DNA of 64,000 nucleotides, taken from contig BJKQ01000003.1 in NCBI GenBank assembly GCA_006538405.1, positions 2,232,001 through 2,296,000 on the forward strand. The letters run 5' to 3'. Shown here piece after piece: positions 10,876 to 23,813 of the stretch. The notes below the pieces were generated by a model that was not told where the DNA came from, ran no database searches, and was given only the letters and a program-made list of their open reading frames with translations. Both the position numbers and the translations under genes were made by a program. The DNA comes from Hansfordia pulvinata. Taxonomy: Eukaryota; Ascomycota; Sordariomycetes; Xylariales. Positions within the stretch are counted from its first letter, which is position 1. Each line of letters begins with the position of its first letter.

Positions 10876-13800
10876 CTTTGTTGTTGTCTTAGACCCTTCC
10901 CTCGGCCCAGCAAGACATAAAGATGGAAGAGAAAGATGCTAGAAGGAAGCTAATCTTAGGATATAGGTGGGGAGGGATGGAGAAGGGAGGCCAGGAGAGA
11001 CAAGCAGTCCCAATGGACGAGGGGCAGGGCGGCCGATTCTCTTTATACACGCGACCAGGCAGGCAACGTGGGTTCAGGTGAAGGAGGATGGAAATCGGCC
11101 GGGCTTGGGGTGGACGGAACGGGCTGCCCTACATGGTAGTCTGAGTTTGGTAAGGTACGTGCGCGTTGGATGTTCAATGGATGGGATGCAGGACGGGAGG
11201 TCATGTACTCGTACGTGTAGGTAAGGTAACGATGTATCACCACCCGACGGACGGGATTCCCCATCAACCCTGCCCCTAAACCACAAATGAGGTGATCCCC
11301 GTCCCGTCGCTTACCCAACGTGAAGCGCCCAGTCGCTGCATCCATTCGGCCCGGAATGTGCACGTCAGGACGTACGACTACCTGCGGGGGGCATACCAGA
11401 TGTACCGAGTGGATGCTGAATCCCCAAGCCCATTCGCAGTTGGACTTGGGCCGGTCGACCCTTCTTTCTTTCGCTCGGGTCGCGTGTCTGAGAAGCGAAG
11501 CACCGCGCGCCCCCAGACCGTCTTAGCGGCATTGGATGCATCGAATGGAGGCAGGTACGGATGCGGGTGGTCATCAGCCCAAGCAATAAGTACCTTAACC
11601 CTTTACCGTTCCTACCTTCAACGTGTCTGAGCCGGCTGGCTACCTACTACATGTACATTTACCTGCATGTAGGAAGGTCAGTAGCATGTACCTCGATCAG
11701 CTTTAATTACGTGCCTTGTGAATTTGGGGCAGGCACCCAGAGGTGCGAATAAGTTCGGGTTACCTGTACCTTTCTAATTCTGACAGTCCTGGACGACCCA
11801 AAGGTAACCCCAGTTGGCACCCAAATAAGAAGAGACGCATGGGCTTCCCCTTGAGAACCTACGCCGTCTGTCTACACGCCCGCCGAACCGCAGGCGCGCC
11901 CTCCAGCATTCAACGTCGACAACACGAACAACCGCCTGATGGATCTGCTGTGTGGCTCCCGGATCCCGAAAGCTGAACGTGTCGGCTGCCCTCGCCTGTG
12001 GGGGAGACTAGGCGTAAAGCATAATCTGGGGACCGGGGTGGCGCCTGCAATCGGTCCTTAACTGCTAGCTTGGCTCTGGCGGCCCCGCTTCATGACAGAC
12101 GGACCCCTGTACGCTGGTCTGTCGTCTGCTCCCTCCATCCCAGGCTGTCGTGGCTGTCTCTTCCCCGCGACTGACTCCTACTCCTCCAGCTACTGCCGCC
12201 GCTTAGAACCACCCCATCTCTTCCCCGGCCTCGACGACCCCAGTCTCCCCGCGTACGGAGGCGCCTTGCCGTCAGGCACCCACACCCCCGGTCCATCTGC
12301 GCCGACCACTACGAGCAGCAGATTTCCGCCCGTCTCGTCTCGTCTGGCGAGCGATCTCTTCGCTGGTACGAGTCCGTCCATGCAGCGAGTACTCGCTCCC
12401 GTGCACACCACCCGCCGATCCTTCGCCGGCGGTGCTGTTCTTCACGACCCTCCACCTGGCCCCAACCACACCACTGGGATCCAAACAGGCCTCGACCCGG
12501 CAGCGATGACCCGACCGCTCTTCGCGACGACTCGTGAAGCGTGCGCCGCTGCTTCATCGCTCTCGCTCTCTGCCCTTGCTGCCACTTTTCCACCACGAGT
12601 TTTAGAGTGCCCGTATGGAAGCACCAAGCCGTGCAAGCTACCGGCCAAGACTACATCGCCGTGCAGGACAAAGCAACGACTACCTACCTAGCTCACATGG
12701 GCTGCGCAGCGCTCGCATTGCCCTAATCCACCCTTGTCTCAACTGCCCACCCGCGCGCAGCCCCCATCGGCTCCCCGCACTCTGGCACGCCTGCATCGCG
12801 CCATCGTCGTGCCCCGATCTGAACTAACGAGTGCACGCAGTGCTGCTCCCAGTGGTAGCCGTCATCTGCGCCGTCGCGTACGAGTTGCCACGAGCACGAG
12901 GAACCGGGCCCAGCTTCGGGGGGTCACAGGCCCGAAGGATCGCTTGATGCGAGTCCAGCGCCCATGGATCCCCATGTCCAAACCCCGTGGAGATAGCACA
13001 TTGCCGGTGGGCCACTTAGATTGCCTGACGTCGCGATGATCTGCCCACCCGGCACGGTGTCTCACTGCCTCCAGCCAACGGGCGGCTTTCGGCGGCTGCA
13101 CGCTTGGCGTAGTAACGCCGAGCGCCATGCACGTGCTCGTGGGGATGCAGCCCTCGACGGGCCCGGCGGTTTGATGTCTGGCTGATCACGAAGCCCTGGA
13201 TCTGACCGGCTCCTCGTGCCACGAGACACGCACAAAGCACATTCCTCAGCTCCCCAGGCGCGCCGGACCGGGGGTTGGCGCGCTCCCTTCCGCCATGTGT
13301 AACGCCCTGGGCCCAGGTGTGCATGGACTCGTTTAAGACAAGGAGGCCGCAAGCACCCACGACCAGCGGCCCAAATCCGCCTTTGTTCGAGGATCCGAGA
13401 ACAGCAGCAGATCGGCGCGCGCTCGCCTCAAACCTGGGAGACTTCCGTCCCAGCTGATTCCCGACCTGCCAGATGCGTCTGCGACCAATTTGCGCGCCAC
13501 CCGGGGCTCCAATTCCAGGATTCGCCGTGTCATCTCGTTTCGTCTTTCCCATCAGTCGGCTTACGAGCGCCAAAGATGCTCGGCAAGGACTCGGGCCCGA
13601 CAAAGCATCTCAGGTCCTCAGAGAATAGCCGCTATGCAACCCCGAGGGCGGCGGCACCTCTCTGCCCCATGCTCAAGTGGCTTGATCAAATCTTGGCCGA
13701 TGACATGGGTGGCGTCAACGCACCGAGCGCCTCCCGACAATCAGGACAGAACGGTACGAGCACGCGTAGACGCATGCTCCGCACAGCTTGCTCGAAGAGT

Positions 13801-14316
13801 TTGTACGGCAATGGGTGCTGCCATGCCATGCTCGTGATAATTTTCAAGGCGGCCCGAATAGCGGCCGATTCGGGCCATTTGGATCTAGCGCTCTCCTCAT
13901 CCCGCAAGACGAAACTGGGGCGTCACGTCAAGAGCCTCGTTCCCCCCGGGGTCTCCTCATTCCCCGGAAACGCTCCCTAGAACCAGCCTCTGCCCCAGCC
14001 TGCCTGCCTGTCCGAGGATCCGGGGTGATGGCGTGCGGAGGGCTGGCTCGGGCTCCAACGAGTACGGACATGCTCGACATTCACCGCGCTGTCCACCCAT
14101 CTGTTCGGCCCATGCCTCGGCGAATTAGCCACACTTGCAGCAAACAATACGAGCTACGAATGAAGCAAAGCCATTCATCCACGCGACAAAACACATTGGG
14201 TCCCATCTTCGTCGGGCGCTATGCCGGCTTCAGGATTACGGCCGGTCCTCCCTGCCCAAAGCACATGACCATCCAGATCATCGCCCCAGACCTCCGAGAG
14301 AGCAGTAACAAGAACG

Positions 14317-14335
14317 AAAAAAAAAAAAAAAAAAA
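14317..14335. repeat. A19 homopolymer
   Basis: Nineteen consecutive A residues in the non-coding interval. No poly(A)-retroelement or target-site duplication is evident beside it. Confidence 0.9.
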
Positions 14336-16182
14336 CATTCAGTCGGGAGTAGTAAGGCCGACTCCACGGGGAAGCCGGACTGTCGGCTGACTAAATCCAA
14401 ATCGAACGCCTCAGCTGAGGGGGCGGGCAGATGAAGTGTGCGTGGCACGATGCTGATTCGCCGGCAACACCCACCGGCACGGGTGAAAGGCCAGTAAACC
14501 AAGCCCTCCGTGGTGCGGCGCGGGGTCCAGACGAATCTTGCGACATGACAACAGTGCGGCCCGAGTTCTTTCGGCTTGCTACGTTGCTGCGGTCTCCGAG
14601 TACGGTGCGGGTCCAACACCGCAGCGGCCTCTTACTGAATAAACACTGACAGTTGGCGCTGCTGTCTTGTGGCGGGCTTGCCGGCATGGCTTTCTGATTC
14701 GTGCAATGCTCCGCGGTCTGTTGACCGCCAGCAGCCGCGCGTACGCTATCATTCAGCTGGGCGACGGCTGGGTGCGGAACAGTCGCCTGACCTCGGCCTA
14801 TCCTCTCGTTTCTGCTTGCACTTGCGTCTCCACCCGATTCACGTTGCGAGTACTCGTACGTGCTATGCCTGCAGAGTAACGAGCTGGCGGGCCACCAGGG
14901 CCAGGCCTCCGCGGCGCAGCGATCGACCAGGTGACTTGCTCCCTGCATGCCCGCGAGCAATCCCAGGGGCGCGCTGTTGCATTGCATGGTATAACATGTC
15001 TCTTTGCAGTGTGGTATGTGTGAGGCTTCCCGAGCGTCCCGCTCGGACATCACTGCACCGTCGACTGATGAGTGCGACAGCAAGCTCAGGCAAGGCACCC
15101 CACCGGAATGCCTGTTGAAGTAAAGCCGGGGGACCAAAAATTAGACTTCGGCTCGAGAGATACCGCATGACAGCCATGACAGCTTGGCTGGCCTCGGGAA
15201 CGTGGCGTTCCCCCATGGCCGCTGGTGCATCGCGCTACGGCTTCTTGTTCCTCGCCCGCGAAAAGTCAATCGACCGCCGCATGGAAGACGGCGCCCACGC
15301 AACCGGAAACCATGACTAATACAAGAGTTGGACCTGAAGAACAGCCTCCGTCGTCGTGCTTCCGTGGACCCTGCCTGTTGCGAGAACCTGTGGCCCGGGT
15401 GCCTTCGGCTGTTTCCCGGTCTTCGGGTAACGTTACCCGTGCGATCATGTTGCCAAGGATAGAGCCTCATTGCCATCGCATCCATCACAGTCCTCGGCCC
15501 AGAGACATGGCCTTCTCACATGTCGCTCCGGCGCTGGTCGGGCTAACGTCTCTGATAAGTGCTCTCAATGTGGCATCATTTCTCAGATCGTCACTGGCTG
15601 ACTGATGAGAATTTCCTCATCTGTCCAGTCCATTTGCGCCAGGCCAGTGGCGGGTCTGGTGTTTTCTCAAGCGTCTCGGTAGGACAATGGTACTATCCAG
15701 GGCACTGGTAGGTCTCAGACAGGCCTGAGCCGGTCTACTGTCTGACGCGGGGATTCTTGGTGACAGACAGCGAGGCGACTGCCCACAGCAGGAACATTCG
15801 GTGCCTCTCTGGGGTCTACGACTTCTGCGCCGTACAACGCTCATTATGGTCCATCGTGAGGCAACGCTTTCCCAGGCCACGTGCGAGAGGGCTACGAACG
15901 CCCACCAGCTGCTTCAGACCTGGATGTCTCGAAAGGCGAGATGAGGGTGTCGCAAGGCTCAGAACCCCGGCTGCACGGCTCTCTACTTTCTCTCATCGTG
16001 ACAACGGGCGACCAGGCGCGCCGCGTCTCTGTCTCTGCTCTTGCACGAGTCCCCTTGTGGCGATGCGATTCGCCGATTGCGTTTTCCCTCGATACGGCAA
16101 CACCGGAGACACACTGCCGGCCGCCGGCCCAAGGACCCGCGCGCCTGGCTCCGGCACTCTGAAACCCTGCCATCTTCCACGA

Positions 16183-16220
16183 GAGAGAGAGAGGGAGTGT
16201 GTGTGTGTGTGTGTGTGTGT
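16183..16220. repeat. (GA)n(GT)n compound microsatellite
   Basis: An alternating GAGAGA tract passes directly into a GTGTGT tract of about ten units. It lies in non-coding DNA and explains the spurious His/Thr-rich frames on the other strand. Confidence 0.9.
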
Positions 16221-18701
16221 ACGGGGAAGGCTGAGACCCGGATGTCTGAGAGCCCAACTCACGGCGAAGGGACGCCACTCAACTCAAATGGGGTTTTCAT
16301 CTTGGCACATTGCAGATTCGGGCCCTGCGGTGACATCTTGAACCTGTTGGAAACATCTACAGCGAAGCAATCCCGGCCTGCCGAGAGAGGTGCTTATTGC
16401 ACGGAGGAGCAATCTCTCTGTGCGAGGCCACACCCGTAAGCAGTCCGAGACCGGCCGTGGTCCAGGCCTTGCAAGGCGGCTGTGCCTGTGCGTGAGCAGG
16501 GAAAAGCCCCGGCGGACGTTTCTCCGTCGAGACAAACCCCGGGCGGTGCGCCGCCGACAGCCGCGGTGTGCGGCGCGTATATGCAGCCCGGCCTCACCTT
16601 GTCTCGCAAGGCCATGAATGATGAGAGTCAAGCGGACATCTCACCGAGGAACCCAGCGCAGAAAATCCCTCTGACCCGCCGGTGCAGCGCTTCGGTCCAA
16701 TCCAGCCTGCGTCTTCGACCCTCTGGCCGCGCGGTCCACCGACGGGTCATTTCGACACGACTGGCTTCGACGAAGAGACCAATCGCGCGAGGCTCTCAAG
16801 GAGGAAACCGACGCCGGCCCTCTTCTTCTTTGTCTCGGGGAGCCATTGTCACTTCTGGTGTTGCCGTGTGTAGTCAGGTTTTCTTCGCGTTGCAGGTGGC
16901 CCATCACAGGGACGATGTGATGCCGAATCGTGTCGCGATTGACTCACGCTGCTTCACAGGGCCTGGATTTCCATGAAGAGCCTGTGATATCGTGAGGTCT
17001 CGTTTTCCAGAGGACTTTGTGGGTGGCAGAGTCACGAATTCAAAGAGCTCTCATGTGTGTGAGGCCGCGTGCTGCCTCGCATTTTCAAATCTTGCCAGTT
17101 TTCGCAGTCGAAGTTGAGTGCAGCGACACACATCATGAATCATAAACATGTTTATACTGAATGCTGACGACTCTCGATCAGATAGACGTGAGCTCATGGG
17201 CACGGATCATCAGCCCACAGTCTCTGCATGGAGGCGAAGGTTTCTAGAACGAAGCGAGAAGATCAGGGCAACCCTTGAGTATCTGATGAGCAATACTACA
17301 GCCAAGTGTCTCAACATCAGCAGCATTCAAGCTCTCGGCCACGGCCAAGTCCTCTGCGTCCCGTGTGGCCCAGCGAAGCCCGAGATAGGCATCTTCTCCA
17401 TCTTCGAACCCCGGTGTGTGTGTGTGTGCCGATTCTCTGTTCTTGGCTGTGGCGGGAAACCCCGGGCACGTTTTTGCGTGGTTTGCGGCTTACTTAGGTA
17501 TGTGAGTGAGTGTGGCGCGCGGATGGTAAAGATGGCGCATGTCGAATTAGCATCTCTCTTGCGCACAAATACGTGTCTCTGGAGATGCCGCCAGGGTCTG
17601 GAAAAGGGGGGGACTTTCTCTCTGGTGGCTTGCTTGAAATGTCATGCTTGCCGCATGGGACCAAGTGCTCCGACTGCCCGTGGCAAACAAGAAAAGACAG
17701 GTAAAAAAGAATGGGCGAGCTTGCCTGAGGTGTTCTCGACCAACAAGTCAGCGCGCCGGACCCAGCTCGGAATTCCCTGGCGAGTCGCCATCGGTGGCGA
17801 AACCGCGTTTTTTTTTTTTTCGGGCAGTGACCCTCAGGCAGTCGGCAACTGGTCGTATTTTGTCTTCTTTCTTCTTCTTCCTTTGTCACCTTGCTGATTA
17901 CCCCTTAGGCTAGACACTTTTCGTCTCCGCATTGATTCGCCTTTCCCCGAGCCCAGTTGTCTGGTTCAGGCCAAGTGACGTGCTTCATCTCCGATCCAGA
18001 AGACGGCACTGCGAGGTTTCGCCACCGTGCCCCCTTAACAGAATGGGATTACTGGAATTTCGGTTTGCTCTGTCAGTCCCCTCTGTCACTCGTAGCAGTA
18101 AAGCGCGGGGCAAAAACGCTCTGCTTTCTGTCTAGACACCTGGGCATACGTGGTGGAGCTGCCGGCGCTCTCTTCACCCTCTACGAGTACAGATGCTATT
18201 CCATGAGCACAGCTGCCCCAGCCCCATAACAACAACCCATGGCCCGCTTCTCGCCCCCTCCTTCTCTCGAAAGAAAGACTCTTATTCAGCAAAAGCGTCG
18301 TTACCCAGCTGGGTATCCCGGGATTCGACTTCCCAGTGCCGTAAATAACCACCGCCCCTCTACCGCGCGCGCGTACGCGAAACAGCGAGAATCGGCTCCC
18401 GCCCCGCCCCGCCCCCTTCTCTCAGAACGCTACAGGGCTCCGCGCCCCGAGACGAGCGGCTCATATGTAGGAGCTCTCCGTCTGACAGCCTCCACGGCGA
18501 CGTGAACCCGTCCTTCGTCTCGGCTTGGACTCTGGCCCTCCTCCGTCTTTCCCTCGCGTGGACGCGCCGACCCCTTGTCCGCGACGAGCCCAGGCACGGG
18601 CCGGCGAAGCTGTCAAGTTAGTCAGCAGGAGCCGAAGAAAAGAACGAGAAAGAAGAAAGACAAAAAGGGAAGCGCAGGAGCCGGAGACGAAGAAGAAGAA
18701 C

Positions 18702-19883
18702 ATGAAAGCACCAACCGTCCACCTGGCCCTCGGCGCCTTCTGGATCTTCGCCTCCTCCACACAGCACCTCGCCGGCGCGGCCCCGAGCGGCGGCGCCTCT
18801 CCCGCGCTGGTGGCACCAGGAGCGGCGGTCGGAGCCCGCGGCTGGGGCGTAGGGGCGCAACAGCAGCAGGAGGAGCAAGAGAAGCAGGGCCAGGACCCGA
18901 AGCAGCAGCAGCAGCAGCCCGGCAGGCACCGCATACACATCAAGGGCGACACGGAGAGCAAGGAGGAGGGCGACACAGAGAACGAGTGGGTCGACGGCGG
19001 CGACGATGAGAGCAGGTGCCGGCCGTACGTCTTCATCTACGTGCGCGGCACCATGACGAGCGGGAACATGGTATGTCGTTTCACATTCATTCTGTTTCTT
19101 CTTCTTCTTCTTCTCCTCTCAAAAGAACGTCACCTTTCTTCACACGCACAAGCGCCAAACGCAGCTCTCAACACTCACACACACACGCACACATACATAT
19201 AGGGCCAGGAGCAGTTCTCAGGTCCCCGGCTGGCGCGCCAGCTCCGGACGCGGCTGAACAACGAAGACGACGACGAAGACAGCGGCAGCAAGAAGAAGAA
19301 GAGAAAAGACAGCAAAAAGAACGCTCACGCCCGGGTGACCGTCCAAGGGCTCAACTACGCCGCCATCCTGGGCAAGAACATGTACTGGGCGCGCTGCGAC
19401 GCGGGCGACGCGGCGATGCTGGCGGGCCTGCTGCGCGACGTGGCCGCCACGTGCGGCGCCCGCTCCACCATCCTGCTGGCCGCCTACAGCCAGGGCGCGT
19501 CGGTGGCGCGCCGGGCGCTGGCCATGCTGGCCGACGGCGAGGGCGCGGACGACAAGGAAGAGGAGGGGGGGATGGAGGGGGCCAGGGCCAGGGACGCGGA
19601 GACGCTCGAGAAGCGCCTGGCGGGCATCTTCTTCTACGGCGACCCGGCCGGCTACCAGACCCCGGTCCGCGGCGTCGAGCCCGCCGCCCGCGTCCTCAAC
19701 GCGTGCAACGAGAACGACATGGTCTGCCAGCCCTGGGGCTGGCCCGGCAGCCGCTGGCTCACCGTCGACATCCTATCCCAGGTCTTCCAGCCGCACTACC
19801 GCTACGAGGGATGGGTCAGCCAGGGCGCCAACCACCTCATCCAGCGGGCCAGGATGGCCAAGAAGGACTACGGCGCCGGGTGA
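18702..19883 (+). CDS. Secreted cutinase-family (CE5) esterase with unusual Gln-rich N-terminal extension
   Basis: Exons 18702-19070 and 19203-19883 give 349 aa; the 132 bp intron contains TTC and CA repeats. The ATG at 18702 is chosen because it begins a clear signal peptide (MKAPTVHLALGAFWIF..., about 26 residues); the frame is open further upstream but with no secretory start. The fold markers of CE5 cutinases and acetylxylan esterases are present in order: YVFIYVRGTMTSGN (family RGT-x-x-x-G), nucleophile Ser219 in AAYSQGAS, FFYGDPAG, Asp295 in NENDMVCQ between paired cysteines, and His334 in GANHLIQ. The enzyme would hydrolyse cutin, acetylxylan or similar esters outside the cell. Oddities: the usual GYSQG is AYSQG, there is a Gln/Glu/Asp-rich insert at about residues 50-105, and acidic and Lys-rich inserts occur within the domain. 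It faces Spt16 tail to tail. Confidence 0.85.
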
Positions 19884-20494
19884 GTGAGGCGTGCGTGCGT
19901 GGCCATTGATAATCAAAGAAAGCAGCCTCTGGGGCAGGGACCTGCAGTGAACACAAGAACCCACCATATATCTACTTGTACTTGACGTAGGGCTCGGTAC
20001 ACACATACATAGGTACGTACAAATAAAGGCACACATAGCACACGATGGAGTGAGTTTCTCCAAAACACACATCCCGCAAGACAACATGTACATTGAGATA
20101 CCCTCAACGCTGGCCATATCTCTGCGTCGACTCGAGCATGTGCAGGGTCACCCACGAACGGCCCTACGTCCCATCCCACTGCACAGATGTCCTTAGACGG
20201 CAGAAACGTGGGAAAAGGCAACCAAGTAAGGTCAACGAAGTCAACTCTACGTACTACACTGTAATCCCGATTCGCCCTAAAATAACATGAGAACCAGTCC
20301 GTCGGTGTAGCAATACCCCCGCATTCTTTTAATGGCTTTCGGCTGTCCTCTTCGCATACTCGAATATGCAGCCATCTGGAAGCATCATAAGCTGCCGAGT
20401 TGTGTTTGGAAATTCGCCGACCCAAAAACCCGCCCAGTCAGCCTCAAAGTTCTCTCCACGGAGACCAAGTTAATCATACAATCCTCCCAAAGGC
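19884..20494. other. Convergent intergenic spacer
   Basis: The 611 bp between the ends of the cutinase-family and Spt16 genes. I see nothing coding, only presumed 3' untranslated sequence of both genes. Confidence 0.7.
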
Positions 20495-23400
20495 TTAAGC
20501 CTTCCTCTTCTTGTTGCGGGGCTTGTCCTCGTCCTCCAAGCCGCTCTCGCGGTCCTTCCTCTTGGCCTTCTTCTCCAATTCGTCCCAGTCCTCGCCTTCG
20601 TCGTCCTCAGAGCCAGACCCCTCCTCGCTGGCCTCTTCCGATGCGTTGCTATCGAACTCAGAGTCGTCCTCGCTGGATTCGCTGGCCTCCTCTAGCTCGG
20701 ATTCTTCAGCCTGGAAGTCTGACTCCTCTTCCTCGTCGTCTCCGTCCTCGTCGTCGCTCTCAGCCTGCAGGAACGACCAGCCGCCGTCGGCGAAGAATGC
20801 GTGCGGGTCAGCCGTCACCGTCTTCATGATGGTGGGCCAGTTCAGGTTGAGAGGACCCTCGCTGTAGGCAATATCGGACGAGTCAAGCCATTCCTTAACG
20901 TCCTCTAATGATTCCACGGGAATCGTGTTGACGTGCGAGACCGGGCGTGTGAAGTCCTTGAACACGAACACAATGTCAAAGTTCTTCAATCCGAACTGCA
21001 CACGTTCCAGGTGGACAACCTCGATGTCCTCCAAAGCGACGACCAAAAACGGTGGCTCCGTCACTTGGATGAGACAGTCGGTGGTCGGCTGGATGTACAC
21101 GTTGCTGCGGAAGGGCACACCGTGGAAGCCAAGCTCCCGCAGAGGCATGTCGACCTCGAGCGACTCGTTTCGGCCGGCCTCGGCAATCTTCTCGGCAAAG
21201 CTCTTGAACTGGCGGTCCAGCTCGGCACGACGGCGGCGTTCTTCCTGCTCCTGCTCGAACTCGTCCTCGTCGCCATACCGGTACTTGCGTTTCCGGTTTC
21301 CAGTCTCGTCAAACTGTATATCTGTGGCTTCTCTATAGAACTGGACGTCCTTGGTCTTCTTCTTGTTGCCGACAATAATCGGATCCTTCAGATGCATGTG
21401 AATCACGACGATGAGTTCGTGGTCACATGGCTGGAAGAAGAGATGGCGAATGTTGGAGAAGAGCACATCCACTCTCTGTTGTGTGCTCAGGGGCGACTGG
21501 TAGCGGATACCGTTCTGGTGTATCTCGACCTTGCCCGGCACACGCTTGCCTTCCATTGCGGGTCTCAGGAACACGTTGTCAAGAACGGGGGGGCGACGGT
21601 CTGCGGAACGTTAGTTTCAGCCCCTCAAAAATCACATGGGGACGGTTTGCAAGTCGCAACTCACTTCGGATCTCGATGAGCTTTTCTTGCTCCACCACGT
21701 CTTCCATGTCCTTCTTCTCCTGCTCCTTCTTGGCAGACTCCTTCTTCATGTTGGAAATCTGCGTAGCTATCTCCTCATAACGGTCGCCGTCGAGGGAGCG
21801 GAATGTCAAGCTTCTGACAAACTGAGCCGAGGCGTCCTCAAAGGGCTGGTCGTCTTTCCGCCCCACACCCTGGCCTGGGGACAGGAAGTTGATTCGCAGG
21901 TAAGACCACTCCCCTTCGTCGTTCTTGCTGGCGTTCTTGATGGTGTGGATGTGGAAGGGAACCGGTCGCCCCATGACGGGGAGGATGACTGTGTGGTTCT
22001 TTTGATCCACCAAGATTTCCATGCTCCGGACCTTGCTGGGAAATTGGTTGTCGCGCTTGTACGACTCGAACTTCTTGAACTTCTTGATCTCGCTCCCATC
22101 CTGTCCGTTTGACGACTCGGCGAACCTAGCAAGACCATCTTTTTGTTTCTTTGCCGACAGCTCCTTCTGGTGCTCCCGCCGCTTCTGCTCCTGGTCGTCA
22201 TCGGCTTGGGCAGTGCGCTCAGAGCGGAGTCTGGTGTTCTTGATGTTCTGGGTGGCGACAGCGCCAACTCGCGCGTCCTTCTTCTCCTTCTTGGGCGTCG
22301 GCTGTGCCTCTTCGTCGTCCTTGAAAAAAAATGAGGTGGCGTCGAGATCTGAAGGCGCGTCGCCAGTGAAAACGACAGGCTCGCTGCTGGTGACACGAAT
22401 GGTATCGGTAATGACTAAAGAATAGTTCTTGCTGAGCTTATCTTGCGGCGAAGGGTTCTGGATGTCGGCGAAGCCGGTCGTGATGCAGAGTGTCATGCCA
22501 TCCTTCAGTGTGCGAGTGTTCTTCGCGCTGATGATGAGAGTTGGATCTTTGTTCTCTATGCCAATGCCCGAGCCGACATTCTTGAGGAAGTGCTTCTCCA
22601 GCTCCGGCTTCTTGGACTTGATGTGGGCGACGGCTTTGCTGTACACATCCTTGACAACAACGCCGTCGCGGATCTCTCGGAGTATCAGGTTGTGAACCTG
22701 GTGCAGGAACTTGTAGTTGCTCTCCTGGGTCTTATTGGGATCGACCAAGAAGGTACGCGCAATGGCGGATCCGTATGACTTGTACCTCAGGCCCATCCCG
22801 GCAATGATGATTCCGGCGTGAAGGTTGTCGTCGGTGGGCTCGGCTTGTAGCTTGAGATCGTACTTTCCGCCGCTCTGAACCGCGGGGCCCAGGAACCAGT
22901 CCAGCGAGCCAGGGTCAAAGTCGGAGGGTAGCTTCTGCTTATTGGGCAGCTGAACAGTCTTCCACCACTTGTCCTCGTCGAGTTTGGCATCGACCTTTGA
23001 GACTAGGGCGCTGTGCTTGACCTTTTTCTCCTGGTCGAGAATGTCGGACATCTGGTCAAGGAAGTAGGGGTTCATGAGCGCAACGCAAGCCTTAGAGGCG
23101 GACCGCATGGACCGCAACTCCGTCTCGTCCTTGACGGAGAAAGCAGCGACAGAGAGAGCGACGGAGATATCGACCTCTTCGACATCCTTGCACTTCTCCT
23201 TGTACACCGCCTTCCACTCGTCCACGAACGGACCCTTGGAGTTATCTTTGGAGATGACGCCAACCTTGTTCTGTTGATTGCAGTCGTGGTCAGCACGCAA
23301 GGAACACATTGCTATGGGAGGAGGCGGGCTCGAAGACGGAAGGGGCGAAAGAGACTTACACCAGCGCTGTTGATGGTGTCGGTAATCTTCTGGAATTGTG

Positions 23401-23813
23401 CCTCGTTGGCAGCAGCATCCTTCCCGCGGACGAGGACCTCAATAGGGAACCTGCCGCCCTTGAGCTGCTCAAGGTGCTTCGCCTTCTTGGCGGTGGTGAT
23501 GATGTAGAGGCACTCGGTGGTGAACAGCATGAGGGTTGTGGGGAATTCGTAGCCCAGAAGCCAGAACTGGTGAGAGAAGAATCAGCAAGGGAGCCCAAGG
23601 AGGCGACCAGGGCAGATGGAGGGGGTTACGCACGTGGACCGCATTGTTCTTGTGGAACTCTGGATTCTCCTCGACCTTGCCCATCAAGACGAGGATGGAA
23701 GAGGCGCCGCCGAAGACGCTGCCTTCGGTGGCGCGCTTATCAGACTTCCAGGCATTGATGAAATGGTTGATGCGCTCCTGGAAGAGCTTGGTGTCGATCT
23801 TGATGTCGGCCAT
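20495..23813 (-). CDS. SPT16: FACT complex subunit Spt16 (histone chaperone)
   Basis: Exons 23813-23634, 23566-23360, 23270-21665 and 21600-20495 give 1,032 aa, the normal length for fungal Spt16. Introns (67, 89 and 64 bp) have consensus ends and consistent phases. The N-terminus ([18 protein letters not shown]) begins the aminopeptidase-like domain, which includes [18 protein letters not shown] and [20 protein letters not shown] linker with charged KEKKDARVG and the dimerisation/middle region ([30 protein letters not shown]) follow. The last roughly 90 residues are the acidic tail, ending in KPRNKKRKA, which contacts H2A-H2B. Together with Pob3 it forms FACT, which dismantles and rebuilds nucleosomes during transcription and replication. 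Intact and without frame breaks, it is a useful control for sequence quality. Confidence 0.97.

Larger units (their letters stand above)
10876..18701. other. Gene-poor interval, about 7.8 kb
   Basis: I find no frame with a recognisable domain, signal peptide or splice-compatible structure. The longest open frames (around 12092-12691, 13016-13603 and 14391-15137) are overlapping and compositionally driven. Visible features are the transporter promoter, an A19 run at 14317-14335, a (GA)n(GT)n tract near 16183-16220, a T13 run at 17808-17820, and TACGAGTA-type motifs at 11206, 14851 and 18182. The last few hundred bases are the promoter of the cutinase-family gene. Confidence 0.5.

Noticed and set aside
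12092..15137. Several open frames of about 190-250 codons
   Set aside because: They overlap on both strands with no domains; composition alone explains them.
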